Made by a program: the position numbers and the translations under genes. A stretch of DNA of 64,000 nt, from NCBI GenBank assembly GCA_963783505.1, contig CAWAOP010000049.1, positions 75,416 through 139,415 of the forward strand. The letters run 5' to 3'. The DNA comes from BOG-224 sp963783505 (GTDB lineage Bacteria > Acidobacteriota > Terriglobia > Bryobacterales > Bryobacteraceae). A model generated the notes under the pieces. The model was not told the origin of the DNA, made no database searches, and saw nothing but the letters and a program-made list of their open reading frames with translations. Shown here in pieces: positions 1 to 8,708 of this stretch (the first letter of the stretch is position 1; every line of letters starts with the position of its first letter).

Positions 1-471
1 AGCCGGGCTCGATCTGAGATCCACGACAAACCAGCCGGCAACCGGGAACATCATCCCCGTCAGCGTTGGCCCGCGTGGCGCTTCGATCTCTTGAATCTTG
101 AGATTCAGCGCCCAAAGCGCTGTCAGCGAGCACAGAGTGGCTATCAGAGCTATCAGCGGGAGAGGACCCGCACTTAAGGCGCCCGTGGCCGCCAGCGTGA
201 CGCCGGCGAAAGCCAAAATGGGCAGCCAGAGGACGGCCAGAGTCGCCAGTATCCTCGCAGCAACAAGGTCGCGGCCAGCGATTGGAAGCCCAGCTTCGAG
301 GCGGGTGGCCCTCCGGCCAATCAGGCCGAGGTAGAGGAGAACTAATCCCATGCAACCGGATGGAATGATTTCCTGATGGCGGATGGTCCAGGGGTAGCTG
401 GCCGCGAGTGCAAGCGCGAAGGACGGCGCCGCCTGCCATCGGGAATCGCGTTTCAGAAGTTGCCAGATCAC
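1..471 (-). CDS. ABC-2 type transporter permease, partial (runs off left edge)
   Basis: Reading the minus strand from a GTG at 471 gives an open frame of 157 codons that leaves the window. The protein begins VIWQLLKRDSRWQAAPSF and has several hydrophobic stretches (for example MGLVLLYLGLIG and ILATLAVLWLPILAFAGVTLA), which fits a membrane permease subunit. The GTG lies 8 bases after the stop of the ATPase gene and is preceded by AAGGGCG, a usable ribosome binding site. Its place behind a GntR repressor and an ABC ATPase is the usual YtrA-type operon order, so I infer it is the membrane partner of that ATPase. The substrate is unknown and the 3' end is not seen. Confidence 0.7.
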   Translation of the reverse strand, partial: MIWQLLKRDSRWQAAPSFALALAASYPWTIRHQEIIPSGCMGLVLLYLGLIGRRATRLEAGLPIAGRDLVAARILATLAVLWLPILAFAGVTLAATGALSAGPLPLIALIATLCSLTALWALNLKIQEIEAPRGPTLTGMMFPVAGWFVVDLRSSPA

Positions 472-479
472 AGCGCCCT

Positions 480-1376
480 TTACCGTGCCCCACCCACCAA
501 CTCAATGAACAGCTCTTCCAGCGGGACCTGCACGCATCGCACGCCATCCGCTCCCAGCGCCTGCGCCACGCGCGCGCTTACCTCTTCCGGTTGGCCTTCC
601 ACCACCGCGTGCCAGTCGTCGTACACCGCGCGCACGCGCAAGCAGCCCGGAATGCGCTCAATCGCGGCGGCGTCCGCGAAGGATGCGCGCGGAATCATCG
701 CCACCGAAATCTCTTCGCGGATGCGGTTCAAGTCGCGGTCGATCCACACCTTGCCTTGATCGAGCAGCACCACGCGCCCGCCGATCCGCTCCACATCCGC
801 CATCTGGTGCGACGAAAACAGAATCGCCGTGCCTTCGCGGTTCAGCAGTTGAATCGCTGTTTCCAGAAACTCGCGCCGCGCCACTGGGTCTAGTCCGCCC
901 GCCGGCTCGTCGAGCAGCAGCAATTCCGGCCGGTGACACACGGCGCATAGCAGCGCCACCTGCCGCGCCTGGCCCTTGCTCAGTTTCCCGATTCGGGACG
1001 AGGGAGAGATTGCGAACCGCTCCATCAACTGCTGTTCCAGTCCGTCGTCCCAGCGCTTGAAGAGATACTTATGGAACGCGATCAAATCCCCGACCTTCGA
1101 CCATGCCGGGAACACCTGCTCTTCCGAAACAAATCCGATCCGCCGCTTGATGGCCACCGGATCTTCGAGCGGCGAGATGCCGAACACGCGCGTTTGCCCG
1201 CTATCCGGCGTCAGCAGTCCCATGGCGATGTGGATGAGCGTGGTCTTGCCGGCGCCGTTCCGCCCGAGCAGCCCCACCACCTCTCCCGGTTGCATGGAAA
1301 AGGTGACGCCATCCAAAACGAACACGCCCGCTTTGAACGACCTTCGAATTTCGGAAAACTCCACTACGGGATTCAT
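480..1376 (-). CDS. ABC transporter ATP-binding protein
   Basis: A 298-residue ATPase that would power the membrane partner encoded next. Walker A is GLLGRNGAGKTT (about residue 40), the signature is LSKGQARQ, and Walker B is LLLLDEPAGGLD, followed by the H-loop 'FSSHQMADVERIG'. The frame is open further upstream, but I chose the ATG at 1376 because the protein then starts MNPVVEFSEIRRSF, the usual beginning of this family, and because ATG overlaps the repressor stop as ATGA, a coupled operon junction. About 95 residues follow the ATPase core, as in drug or bacitracin exporter ATPases. The exported compound cannot be told from sequence. Confidence 0.9.
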   Translation of the reverse strand: MNPVVEFSEIRRSFKAGVFVLDGVTFSMQPGEVVGLLGRNGAGKTTLIHIAMGLLTPDSGQTRVFGISPLEDPVAIKRRIGFVSEEQVFPAWSKVGDLIAFHKYLFKRWDDGLEQQLMERFAISPSSRIGKLSKGQARQVALLCAVCHRPELLLLDEPAGGLDPVARREFLETAIQLLNREGTAILFSSHQMADVERIGGRVVLLDQGKVWIDRDLNRIREEISVAMIPRASFADAAAIERIPGCLRVRAVYDDWHAVVEGQPEEVSARVAQALGADGVRCVQVPLEELFIELVGGAR

Positions 1377-1777
1377 GATTTCTCGATTTCCCGCCGGGCG
1401 GCGTCTGCCTCGCTGCCGGCGTCCTTCAGAATTTCGACCACTTCGGAAAGCTGCAAGCCGGCCAACGACGCCTGCGAGAGCAGCCTGCGGGCTTCCAGTT
1501 GAATTCGCTCGATCTGTTCCTTGCGATCGACTCGCGGCGGGTTCTCGCACACAAACGTGCCCCGCCCGCGCCGCGTCTCGATGTACCCCAGCGTCTCCAA
1601 CTCGTCGTAAGCGCGCTTCACCGTCAGCGGCGCCACGACAATCTGCTCGCCCAGATCGCGGTGCGACGGCAGCTTGTCGCCGCCCTTCAACCGCCCGTCT
1701 GCAATTGCCTCGACAACCTGCCGGACGATCTGCCGGTAAATCGGCGCATCGTCGGACGGATTCACGATCAACTGCAT
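1373..1777 (-). CDS. GntR family transcriptional regulator, YtrA subfamily
   Basis: A short (134 aa) repressor with an N-terminal winged helix ('NPSDDAPIYRQIVRQVVEAI', then 'GDKLPSHRDLGEQIVVAPLTVKRAYDELE' split across the recognition helix) and only a small C-terminal helical tail. This is the YtrA type, which normally controls an adjacent ABC exporter operon. It is first gene of the operon and its stop overlaps the ATPase start. The start at 1777 is fixed by the family's typical MQLIVNPS beginning. No Shine-Dalgarno is present; the ATG falls where transcription should begin, so translation is probably leaderless. A perfect inverted repeat over the promoter suggests autorepression. Confidence 0.88.
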   Translation of the reverse strand: MQLIVNPSDDAPIYRQIVRQVVEAIADGRLKGGDKLPSHRDLGEQIVVAPLTVKRAYDELETLGYIETRRGRGTFVCENPPRVDRKEQIERIQLEARRLLSQASLAGLQLSEVVEILKDAGSEADAARREIEKS

Positions 1778-1780
1778 ATA

Positions 1781-1813
1781 GTGATATATATCGCTATATC
1801 ACAACTGTGTCAA
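1781..1813 (-). promoter_or_regulatory. Sigma-70 type promoter with embedded GntR operator
   Basis: On the minus strand TTGACA (1813-1808), a 17-base spacer and TATATA (1790-1785) make a near-consensus promoter. The predicted +1 lies on the first base of the ATG at 1777 or one base before it. The palindrome GTGATATA-TATCGC-TATATCAC (1781-1802, two perfect 8-base arms) covers the spacer and the -10, so a bound repressor would block polymerase. This is typical of YtrA-family autoregulation. Confidence 0.8.
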
Positions 1814-1817
1814 GCCC

Positions 1818-2125
1818 CTTTTCACGAGTGGGGCAGGCTGGCAGCCTGCGGCGGGTTGCTAACCCGCCTCCGGACCTTGGCGCTGTTCTCTCTCGACACG
1901 GCGCTCCAGCAAGGTGGGGCAGGCGCCGGGTGCCCTCTGGGCGTCTGCCAAGCGCGCGTAGCGCGCCATTCTTGCCCCAGCGTCCCCCGCCGCGTTTCCG
2001 TGTCGCGAATGATAATGAGAGGTCAGCCGGACCCCGCCCGAAGGCCGTCCCCATCCGCCCAGACCCATCCCCTTGCTTCCTCCTCCGTCCCCGTAGTACC
2101 GTAGCAAAGAAAAGGCGAAACCCCA
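1818..2125. repeat. Intergenic cluster of GC-rich palindromic repeats
   Basis: This non-coding stretch between the divergent GntR operon and the helicase holds several short palindromes: GGGGCAGGCTGGCAGCCTGC, GGCGGGTTGCTAACCCGCC, and a longer unit around 1914-1976 with 'ggtggggcaggcgccggg' and 'cttgccccag'. The same cores recur around 3909, 38407 and 40917. They look like REP-type elements. The last 60 bases before 2126 hold the helicase leader with AGAAAAGG upstream of the ATG. Confidence 0.6.
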
Positions 2126-4651
2126 ATGTCCGAAAGCTTCCCCGAACTCTCCCTGGATCTGACTGTCGCTCCCAACCCGTCGCTGGAAGCCGTCATCGCA
2201 CGCTTCCAGTCGGCGCATGAAGAGCCCGAGTCGCCCGTCCGCGCGGTTCGCCACCAACCGGCGGTCGAAGGCGTGTACGCGGATATCCCCTCCACCGTGG
2301 ATCCACGTCTATGCGTGGCTCTCGCGCACAGAGGCGTTCATCGCCTCTATTCCCACCAAGCCGACGCGTTCGACGCCGTCCAGTCGGGTAAAAATGTGGC
2401 CGTAGTCACTCCCACCGCCAGCGGCAAAACGCTCTGCTACAACCTGCCGGTTCTCAATCTGCTGCTTTCCGATCCGGAAGCCCGCGCCATGTACCTGTTC
2501 CCCACCAAAGCGCTCGCGGAAGACCAGCTTCACGAGTTCCACTCGCTAGTGGAAGAGATGGCTTCGGATCTGCGCGCATTCACCTACGATGGCGACACGC
2601 CCCAGGACGCGCGAAAAGCCATCCGCTCCCGCGCCAACGTGGTTCTCACCAACCCGGACATGCTGCACGCCGGCATTCTGCCGCACCACACGCGCTGGGC
2701 GCGCTACTTCGAGAACCTCCGCTACATCGTCATCGACGAGTTGCACTCCTACCGCGGCGTGTATGGAAGCCATTTAGCTAACCTTATACGTAGGCTGAAA
2801 CGTATTTGCGCTTTTTATAACTCCAAACCGCAATTCATCTGCTCCTCGGCCACCATCGCCAACCCGCGCGAGCTGGCGGAAGCCCTGGTGGAGCAGCCCT
2901 TCGAACTGGTGGAACTGAACGGCGCGCCGCGGGCCGAGAAGTACTTCGTCTTCTACAATCCGCCCGTGGTCAACCGCCAGCTCGGCATCCGCCGCAGTTA
3001 CATCCACGAAACGCGCCGCGTGGCCATGGAGTTCATCACGCGCAATCTGCAAACCTTGGTGTTCGCGAACAGCCGCCTCGCAACCGAAGTGCTGGTGACG
3101 TATCTGAAGGATGCGTTTGAGCGCGGCCCAATGCCCGTCGAGACGGTCCGCGGGTACCGCGGCGGCTACCTGCCCAAAGAGCGGCGCGCGATCGAGCGCG
3201 ATTTGCGCGACGGCCGTCTGCGCGCCGTCGTCGCGACGAACGCATTGGAGCTCGGCATCGATATCGGCTCTCTCGATAGCGTCGTGATGGCCGGTTATCC
3301 GGGGACCGTTGCCTCCACCTGGCAGCGCGCCGGCCGCGCCGGCAGGCGGCAAGGAACGTCCGTGGCCGTGATGGTTGCCTCCAGCGCGCCGCTCGATCAA
3401 TACATGGTGGAACACCCGGACTACTTCTTCGACCGCTCTCCCGAGCACGCCTACATCAACGCGGAGAATTTAGAAATTCTCGCGGCCCACCTGAAATGCG
3501 CGGCGTTCGAGTTGCCCATTCGCGACGGCGAGAAATTCGGCGCGCGCGATACCACGGCGCTGTGCCAGTTTCTGGAGGAAGCCGGCTTCCTGCATCACTC
3601 CGCGGGCGCGTGGCACTGGACGTCGGAAAGCTACCCGGCCGATGCCACCAGCCTTCGCTCCGTTACTAGCGATAACTTCGTGGTGGTCGATATCACCGGC
3701 GAACCGAAAGTGATCGCCGATGTCGCCTTCACCTCCGCGCTCACCACGCTCCACGAAAAAGCGATTTACCTCCACGAAGCGCGGCAGTATCACGTGGAAC
3801 GCTTCGATTATGCCGAAAGAAAGGCCTACGTGAAGCGCGTGGATTGCGATTACTACACAGACGCCATCGACTACACGCAAGTCAAGACTCTTGAGGAGTT
3901 CGAAGTGGAGCAGGTCTCCAGACCTGCTCAAAGTGGAGCGGGCGCTTCCGCCTGCGCAGTGGGGCAGGTTCCCGACCTGCCCCTGCCGGCTGCGCAGCCA
4001 GCCGGCCCAAGCCAGAACGCCCACCCCACCATCTCCCAGAGTGGGGCAGGCGCTTCCGCCTGCCCTCCCGCCGCTAATGAGCAAAGCCCCCACCCCACCA
4101 TCTCCCACGGCGACGTCCGCGTGACAACCCAAATCGTCGGCTTCAAGAAAATCAAGTTTTACACCATGGAGAATGTCGGCGCCGGGAAACTCGAAATGCC
4201 GGAGCAGGAAATGCACACCACCGCCTTCTGGCTGCATTTCCCGGCCGCGTTCCTGGAACGCCTCACCGAGTTCACTCCCACCGAACGTCAGAGCGGCGTC
4301 TCCGCGCTAGGCAACGCGCTGCGAACTGTTGCGGCGTTGCTCCTGATGTGCGACCCGCGCGACCTCGGCGTAGCTCTCAGCGAGAAAATCGATAGCGGCC
4401 TTGAGACGTTCGAGCCGAACCTCTACTTGTATGACAACTACTCCGGCGGCGCAGGCCAAAGCGCGCCGCTGTTCCGCCTCGCGCCGCAACTGCTCAAGCA
4501 GACCACCGAGTTGATCGCCGCCTGTCCCTGCGACGCCGGATGCCCCTCCTGCGTCGGCCCCCCCGGAGAAACCGGCGAAAAATCCAAGCAAGCCGCCCTG
4601 CGGATTCTGGCGGAGATGGAACCAGCCAGCGCCAGTCGAGGAGCGGAGTAA
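2126..4651 (+). CDS. DEAD/DEAH-box helicase of the YprA/MrfA (DUF1998) family
   Basis: An 841-residue superfamily 2 helicase. Residues about 75-260 hold the first RecA domain with motif I TPTASGKT, motif II DELH and motif III SSAT. The second domain follows with VVATNALELGIDIG and QRAGRAGRRQG. The C-terminal part has the MrfA/Hrq1-like zinc site CPCDAGCPSC (about residue 808). MrfA-type proteins repair mitomycin-type DNA damage, so a DNA repair role is inferred. Two oddities: residues about 594-655 are encoded by REP-like palindromic DNA and look like an in-frame insertion (SGAGASAC twice), and residues 215-233 use a run of AT-rich rare codons unlike the rest. The gene stands alone on the plus strand. 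Confidence 0.9.
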   Translation: MSESFPELSLDLTVAPNPSLEAVIARFQSAHEEPESPVRAVRHQPAVEGVYADIPSTVDPRLCVALAHRGVHRLYSHQADAFDAVQSGKNVAVVTPTASGKTLCYNLPVLNLLLSDPEARAMYLFPTKALAEDQLHEFHSLVEEMASDLRAFTYDGDTPQDARKAIRSRANVVLTNPDMLHAGILPHHTRWARYFENLRYIVIDELHSYRGVYGSHLANLIRRLKRICAFYNSKPQFICSSATIANPRELAEALVEQPFELVELNGAPRAEKYFVFYNPPVVNRQLGIRRSYIHETRRVAMEFITRNLQTLVFANSRLATEVLVTYLKDAFERGPMPVETVRGYRGGYLPKERRAIERDLRDGRLRAVVATNALELGIDIGSLDSVVMAGYPGTVASTWQRAGRAGRRQGTSVAVMVASSAPLDQYMVEHPDYFFDRSPEHAYINAENLEILAAHLKCAAFELPIRDGEKFGARDTTALCQFLEEAGFLHHSAGAWHWTSESYPADATSLRSVTSDNFVVVDITGEPKVIADVAFTSALTTLHEKAIYLHEARQYHVERFDYAERKAYVKRVDCDYYTDAIDYTQVKTLEEFEVEQVSRPAQSGAGASACAVGQVPDLPLPAAQPAGPSQNAHPTISQSGAGASACPPAANEQSPHPTISHGDVRVTTQIVGFKKIKFYTMENVGAGKLEMPEQEMHTTAFWLHFPAAFLERLTEFTPTERQSGVSALGNALRTVAALLLMCDPRDLGVALSEKIDSGLETFEPNLYLYDNYSGGAGQSAPLFRLAPQLLKQTTELIAACPCDAGCPSCVGPPGETGEKSKQAALRILAEMEPASASRGAE
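3906..4108. repeat. REP-like palindromic repeats translated in frame inside the helicase
   Basis: The segment contains perfect palindromes GAGCAGGTCT-CC-AGACCTGCTC (3909-3930) and GGGGCAGGT-TCCCG-ACCTGCCCC, two copies of 'agtgg(a/g)gc(g/a)ggcgcttccgcctg' and two copies of 'ccaccccaccatctccca'. The same palindrome cores occur in intergenic DNA at 38407 and 40917. Its translation is low-complexity, while conserved helicase sequence resumes on each side in the same frame. Confidence 0.8.
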
Positions 4652-4725
4652 GTCGCGAGGGCTGAACCGGCTATCATCGATAACGTGGGTTGCGAGAGCG
4701 GCACGATGCAAAGTCGAAGGTCGAA

Positions 4726-5587
4726 ATGACGGAACCCATTAGATTCACGAAAGGCGATGAGCTTGGGTTCTCCTTCACCATAGAGCCCGGGCTCGATGAG
4801 GATCAGGTTTGGCGCGCAACGTTGTTGCCCCTTTTTGTCCGGGCTTCCCGAGAATATTATTGACATCTGGCATTACTGCCTGACCGAAACCGTCAATAAT
4901 GCAATCGACCATTCCGAGGGTTCGAACGTTACGGTGGTGGGGATGCGGCCTTCCATCATGCGGGTTCAGGTGATTGACGACGGGATCGGCATATTCAGAA
5001 AAATCAGGGCCGCACTCAACCTCGAAGACGAGACGCAGGCGATTCTGGAGCTATCGAAGGGGAAGTTGACGACGGACCCCGTTCGGCACAGCGGCCAGGG
5101 CATCTTCTTCACGTCCCGAATGCTCGATGAGTTCTCGATCCTCTCGCGCGGGGCGTTCTTCTCCCACAAGGCTGTACATCCGCGCGACTGGGTTCTCGAT
5201 GTCGAAGACCCGAACTCCAGTACAATGGTGACTATGGAGTTGGAAAACAGCACGGATCGAACGCTCAAGGGCGTCTTCGATCAGTACTCTTCCGGCGACA
5301 ATTACGACCTCTCCAAAACAGTCGTCCCCCTGCGATTAGCTAGGCTCGGGGAGGAGAAACTGATCTCTCGATCACAGGCCAAAAGGGCGCTCGCAAGGGT
5401 TGAGAAGTTCAAGAGCGTCGTTTTCGATTTCGCTGGTATCGAGATGATCGGCCAGGCTTTTGCGGACGAGATCTTCAGGGTCTGGACAACCGCGCACGGG
5501 GATGTCGACTGCATGGTGATTGATGCAAGCCCCGCCGTGCGCAGGATGATTGCTGCCGTTGGCCCCGCATCAAAAGTTCACTATTGA
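4726..5587 (+). CDS. GHKL-type ATPase with C-terminal STAS-like (DUF4325-type) domain, frame interrupted by +1
   Basis: Two overlapping frames make one protein. From ATG 4726 (after GAAGG) the first frame gives an N-terminal part ending EPGLDEDQVWRATLLPLF; the next frame continues SGLPENIIDIWHYCLTETVNNAIDHSEG, an anti-sigma/histidine-kinase-type ATP-binding helix with N-box residues NNAIDH and a G1 box DDGIGIF. The C-terminal 90 residues (SRSQAKRALARVEKF...VVFDFAGIEMIGQAFADEIFR) resemble the STAS-like domain that often follows such ATPases. One extra base lies in 'cctttttgtcc' (4832-4837). The role is probably regulatory phosphorylation or switching. It could be a pseudogene, an assembly error or a shifted gene; the downstream 250 codons alone would lack the N-terminus. 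Confidence 0.7.
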
Positions 5588-5681
5588 TTCGCCCGCCTGG
5601 TCCCATGCGCCTCAGGGCCAAGGCGGAGGTCGCGGTTAGCCATCTCACGCGCGCTCCAAACAACACGATATACTGCGAGCG

Positions 5682-6669
5682 ATGCCCACTCACACTCTGC
5701 CCGCGGCGCCTATAAAGGACCCGGTCACCTGGCTCTACCCCCCTATCGAGCCTTACAACACTGGTCGGCTTAAAGTCTCACCGGTTCACGAGATCTATTT
5801 CGAGGAGAGCGGCAACCCGTCCGGCAAGCCGGTGATCTTCTTGCACGGCGGACCCGGCGGCGGGTCCGATCCTAAGCAGCGGCGATTCTTCCACCCGGAA
5901 AAGTACCGCATCGTGAATTTCGATCAGCGAGGCTGCGGCAAGAGCACGCCCTACGCATCGCTCGAAGCCAACACCACTTGGGACTTGGTCGCCGATATCG
6001 AGAAGGTCCGCGAGCATCTGGGCATCGAGCGCTGGCAGGTGTTCGGCGGCTCGTGGGGCTCCACGCTGGCTCTCGCCTATGCCCAAACGCATCCTGAGCG
6101 CGTCACCGAAATCGTCCTCCGCGGCGTGTTCCTCATCCGCAAGCAGGAGATCGACTGGTTCTACCAGCGCGGCGCATCCGTACTATTTCCCGACGCGTGG
6201 GAGCCGTACCTCGCTCACATCCCGGAGGCCGAGCGCGGCGATTTGCTCACGGCCTACTACCGCCGCCTGACCAGCGACGATCGCGCCGTGCAGCTCCAGG
6301 CCGCGAAAATCTGGAGCGGATGGGAAGGCGCCACTTCCAAACTTATGCCCGACGCCGATTTCGCGGGCCACTACGAAGAAGACGAATTCGCCCTGGCCTT
6401 CGCGCGCATCGAGGTCCACTACTTTTACAACAAGGCGTTTCTTCGAAACCGACGACCAGTTGCTGCGCAACGTTCCGCGCATCCGCCACATCCCGGGCGT
6501 GATCGTGCAGGGCCGCTACGACGTGGTTTGCCCCATGGAGAGCGCATGGGCGCTCCATCGGGCCTGGCCCGAGGCCGAACTCATCGTCACCCCGGATTGC
6601 GGCCACAGCGCATTCGACCCGCCGAACAGCCGCGCCCTGGTGGCGGCGGCCGACAAATTCGCAGGCTGA
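5682..6669 (+). CDS. pip: Proline iminopeptidase (alpha/beta hydrolase), frame interrupted by +1
   Basis: Removes N-terminal proline from peptides in the cytoplasm. The oxyanion motif HGGPGGG, the following DQRGCGKS and the nucleophile elbow GGSWGS are all present. Up to 'HYFYNKAF' the frame is that of the ATG at 5682; then one extra base near 6441 (tttCttcgaa) moves the rest to the next frame, where ETDDQLLRNVPRIRHIPG, the acid-loop region QGRYDVVCP and the catalytic histidine region CGHSAFDP continue normally to a stop at 6669. The reconstructed length is close to 328 aa, as expected for the family. Read literally, the first frame runs on into repeat DNA to 6968 and lacks the catalytic Asp and His. 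Confidence 0.85.
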
Positions 6670-6682
6670 GCGCAGCCATAAT

Positions 6683-6797
6683 TGTGGGGCGGACCCCCTG
6701 GTCCGCGGCCGACGCCGGGGGCCCTCTGGGCGACGGCCTCCGGCCGAAGGCCGGTCCGGGGACCGGCCGCGGACGGGGGCGTCCGCCCCACCCAGTC
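6683..6797. repeat. GGGGCGGAC...GTCCGCCCC palindromic repeat
   Basis: Between pip and the convergent flippase gene lies a complex palindrome starting 'ggggcggaccccctggtccgc' and ending 'gcggacgggggcgtccgcccc'. An arrangement with the same arms occurs at 16751-16856, again between two convergent genes, so it is a dispersed element. It may work as a bidirectional transcription barrier; no T-run is present. Confidence 0.7.
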
Positions 6798-6809
6798 CAA
6801 ATTCGGATT

Positions 6810-8090
6810 TTACGCCGGGCGGGCCCAGCGCCTGCGGCTTGCGTGGGCGGTCACGAAGAGTACCACGAAGCCCACCAGGAAGCCGGAGGAAGCGCCCAGC
6901 CCGATCAGCTCCGGCTTAGGCGAATTCAACCGAAGCGTCAACATTACATTCACGAGAACTGGAATTGAGGCGGCGATCACCTGGGGCCAGCGGTGGTCCA
7001 TCGCGAACAGCGACCGCGAGAAGATCTCCATGAGGCTCCATCCAATCAAGGCAGGGCCGAGGCTCAGGAACACGGTGGAGACCAGGCGCGTGGAATCGGT
7101 CGTGAAGCTTCCGCGCTGGAATAGCAGCGCGATGGCGGGCTGGCGGAATGTCAGTGCGAAAGCCGTGGCGCAGACAGCCGCGAGCGCCGTCAGCGCAAGC
7201 GTGCGGTCTACCAGGCGAAATGCTTCGCGTATGCGGGCGAGACTGCGCAGGCGCGATATTTCCGGCAGCAGGGAATTGGAGATCGGCGTCACCAGAATGG
7301 CTAGCGGAACGCTCACGCCCCTCATGCAGTAATCCAACGCCGCCGCCATGCCCGGGCCGAGGTGCGTGACCCACGCGCGCGTGAAGATGATATTCAGGCC
7401 GATTCCCGCCGCGTAGACCACGAAGAAGCCGGGCTTCAGAAGAATTCCCGAAACGCTCACGGAGCATCGCGGAGCGGCGGCGGCGTTCAAGCCCTTGCGG
7501 GCCGCCAGCCAGGCGACGCCGAACTGAATCCAGGTGCCCGCCGTAAACCCGATCGCGAATCCGTACACGCCGATCCAGCGCCAAAAGCCCAGCGCGGCGG
7601 CGACCGTTACGAAATTGATAGTGGCCTGGTAAAACGCGGACGGTCCGAAACGGCGATCCGTGTAGAGCAGCGCGCAATGCACGGCCAGCGCTCCCGCGGC
7701 CGGCGTGGCGAGAAGCGCGATCCGCAGGATGTTGACAGCCACGGGGAAATACTGCGCGTCGAGGCCCGGGGCGAGTAAGCGCATGAGCGGCGATGCGGCC
7801 AGAAACAGCGCGGCGCTCACGGCGGCCAGCGCCGCGGCGAAACAACGGTTCAGTTTGATGAAGAGAGCCGTGCGCTCGCCGCCCGAGAGCCCGGTCAGCA
7901 TGGGGACGAACGCGAACAGGATGCCGTTGAACAGCACCGAGTTCAGAGTGTCCACGGGTCCAATGGCGACGGCCAGCGAATCGGCGCGGCTATGCGTGCC
8001 GAGAAGGTAAGCGGTGACGGCGACGCGGGCGAACCCGAGCACATTGCCCGTCAGCACGCCCGCGGCGAGAGCCACTCCGCCCCGCACCAA
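6810..8090 (-). CDS. MurJ/MviN-like lipid flippase (MOP superfamily)
   Basis: A very hydrophobic protein of about 426 residues with 12 or more predicted membrane segments, beginning near VRGGVALAAGVLTGNVLGFARV. The pattern and the segment 'LLPEISRLRSL' fit the MurJ/MviN family that flips lipid-linked peptidoglycan or polysaccharide precursors. Normal MurJ proteins are somewhat longer; the frame stays open upstream to about 8160 without an ATG, so the true start may be a non-ATG codon that adds FLSRAAGSPL; TTG 8090 or GTG 8087 are the usable ones. It follows tpx on the same strand. Whether it is the essential MurJ or an exopolysaccharide flippase cannot be decided here. Confidence 0.75.
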   Translation of the reverse strand: MVRGGVALAAGVLTGNVLGFARVAVTAYLLGTHSRADSLAVAIGPVDTLNSVLFNGILFAFVPMLTGLSGGERTALFIKLNRCFAAALAAVSAALFLAASPLMRLLAPGLDAQYFPVAVNILRIALLATPAAGALAVHCALLYTDRRFGPSAFYQATINFVTVAAALGFWRWIGVYGFAIGFTAGTWIQFGVAWLAARKGLNAAAAPRCSVSVSGILLKPGFFVVYAAGIGLNIIFTRAWVTHLGPGMAAALDYCMRGVSVPLAILVTPISNSLLPEISRLRSLARIREAFRLVDRTLALTALAAVCATAFALTFRQPAIALLFQRGSFTTDSTRLVSTVFLSLGPALIGWSLMEIFSRSLFAMDHRWPQVIAASIPVLVNVMLTLRLNSPKPELIGLGASSGFLVGFVVLFVTAHASRRRWARPA

Positions 8091-8167
8091 AGGGCTGCCG
8101 GCGGCGCGCGACAGAAAGCGCCCGGGGGCCGATCCGGGTGCTACATCGGGGGGGCCCAGAGGTTACC

Positions 8168-8683
8168 TCAAGCGGCCAAAGCGCTACGGGCGGCGGCCAG
8201 GGCGGCGTCGAAATCCGGAGGATCCGAGACTTCCCTGACGTACTGCGCGTAGCCGATCTTGTTCTGCTTGTCGATCACGAAGACGGCCCGGCACTCGATA
8301 CGCAGTTCCTTGATGAGCGTGCCATAGGCCGAACCGAAGGAGCCCGCCATGTAATCCGACAACATGCGCACGCGGTCGATCCCGAAGGCGCCGCACCAGC
8401 GGGTCTGCGCGAAGGGAAGGTCCACGCTCACGGTGATGATATCCACGCCGGCCATCTTGGCGACGGCTTCATTGAACTTCTTGGTCTGCGCGTCGCACAC
8501 GGGCGTATCGAGCGACGGCACAACGCTGACGATGCGGACGTTCGAGCCCGTATCGGCGAGCGTCACGGGCTTAAGGCCCTTGTCCACCAGGGTAAAATCG
8601 GGAGCCGCGTCGCCGGCCTTCAACTCAGGGCCGAGCAGCGTCAACGGCGAACCTTTCAGGGTAGTCGCTCCGGGTCTTTCCAT
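8168..8683 (-). CDS. tpx: Thiol peroxidase (atypical 2-Cys peroxiredoxin, Tpx)
   Basis: Reduces hydroperoxides with thioredoxin as electron donor. The 171-residue length matches the family. The peroxidatic cysteine is in SLDTPVCDAQTKKF (about residue 64) and the resolving cysteine in QTRWCGAFG (about residue 98), the spacing known for Tpx. An ideal GGAGAA stands before the ATG at 8683. Downstream on the same strand comes the flippase gene; upstream is a REP-like palindrome and the thioredoxin-fold gene, so redox genes are close together. Confidence 0.95.
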   Translation of the reverse strand: MERPGATTLKGSPLTLLGPELKAGDAAPDFTLVDKGLKPVTLADTGSNVRIVSVVPSLDTPVCDAQTKKFNEAVAKMAGVDIITVSVDLPFAQTRWCGAFGIDRVRMLSDYMAGSFGSAYGTLIKELRIECRAVFVIDKQNKIGYAQYVREVSDPPDFDAALAAARSALAA

Positions 8684-8708
8684 TGCTTCTCCTTGTTCAT
8701 CGCGCTGT

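Noticed and set aside
6670..6968. C-terminal extension of proline iminopeptidase
   Set aside because: The long frame reads through repeat DNA after a +1 break; the proper C-terminus with catalytic Asp and His ends at 6669 in the next frame.
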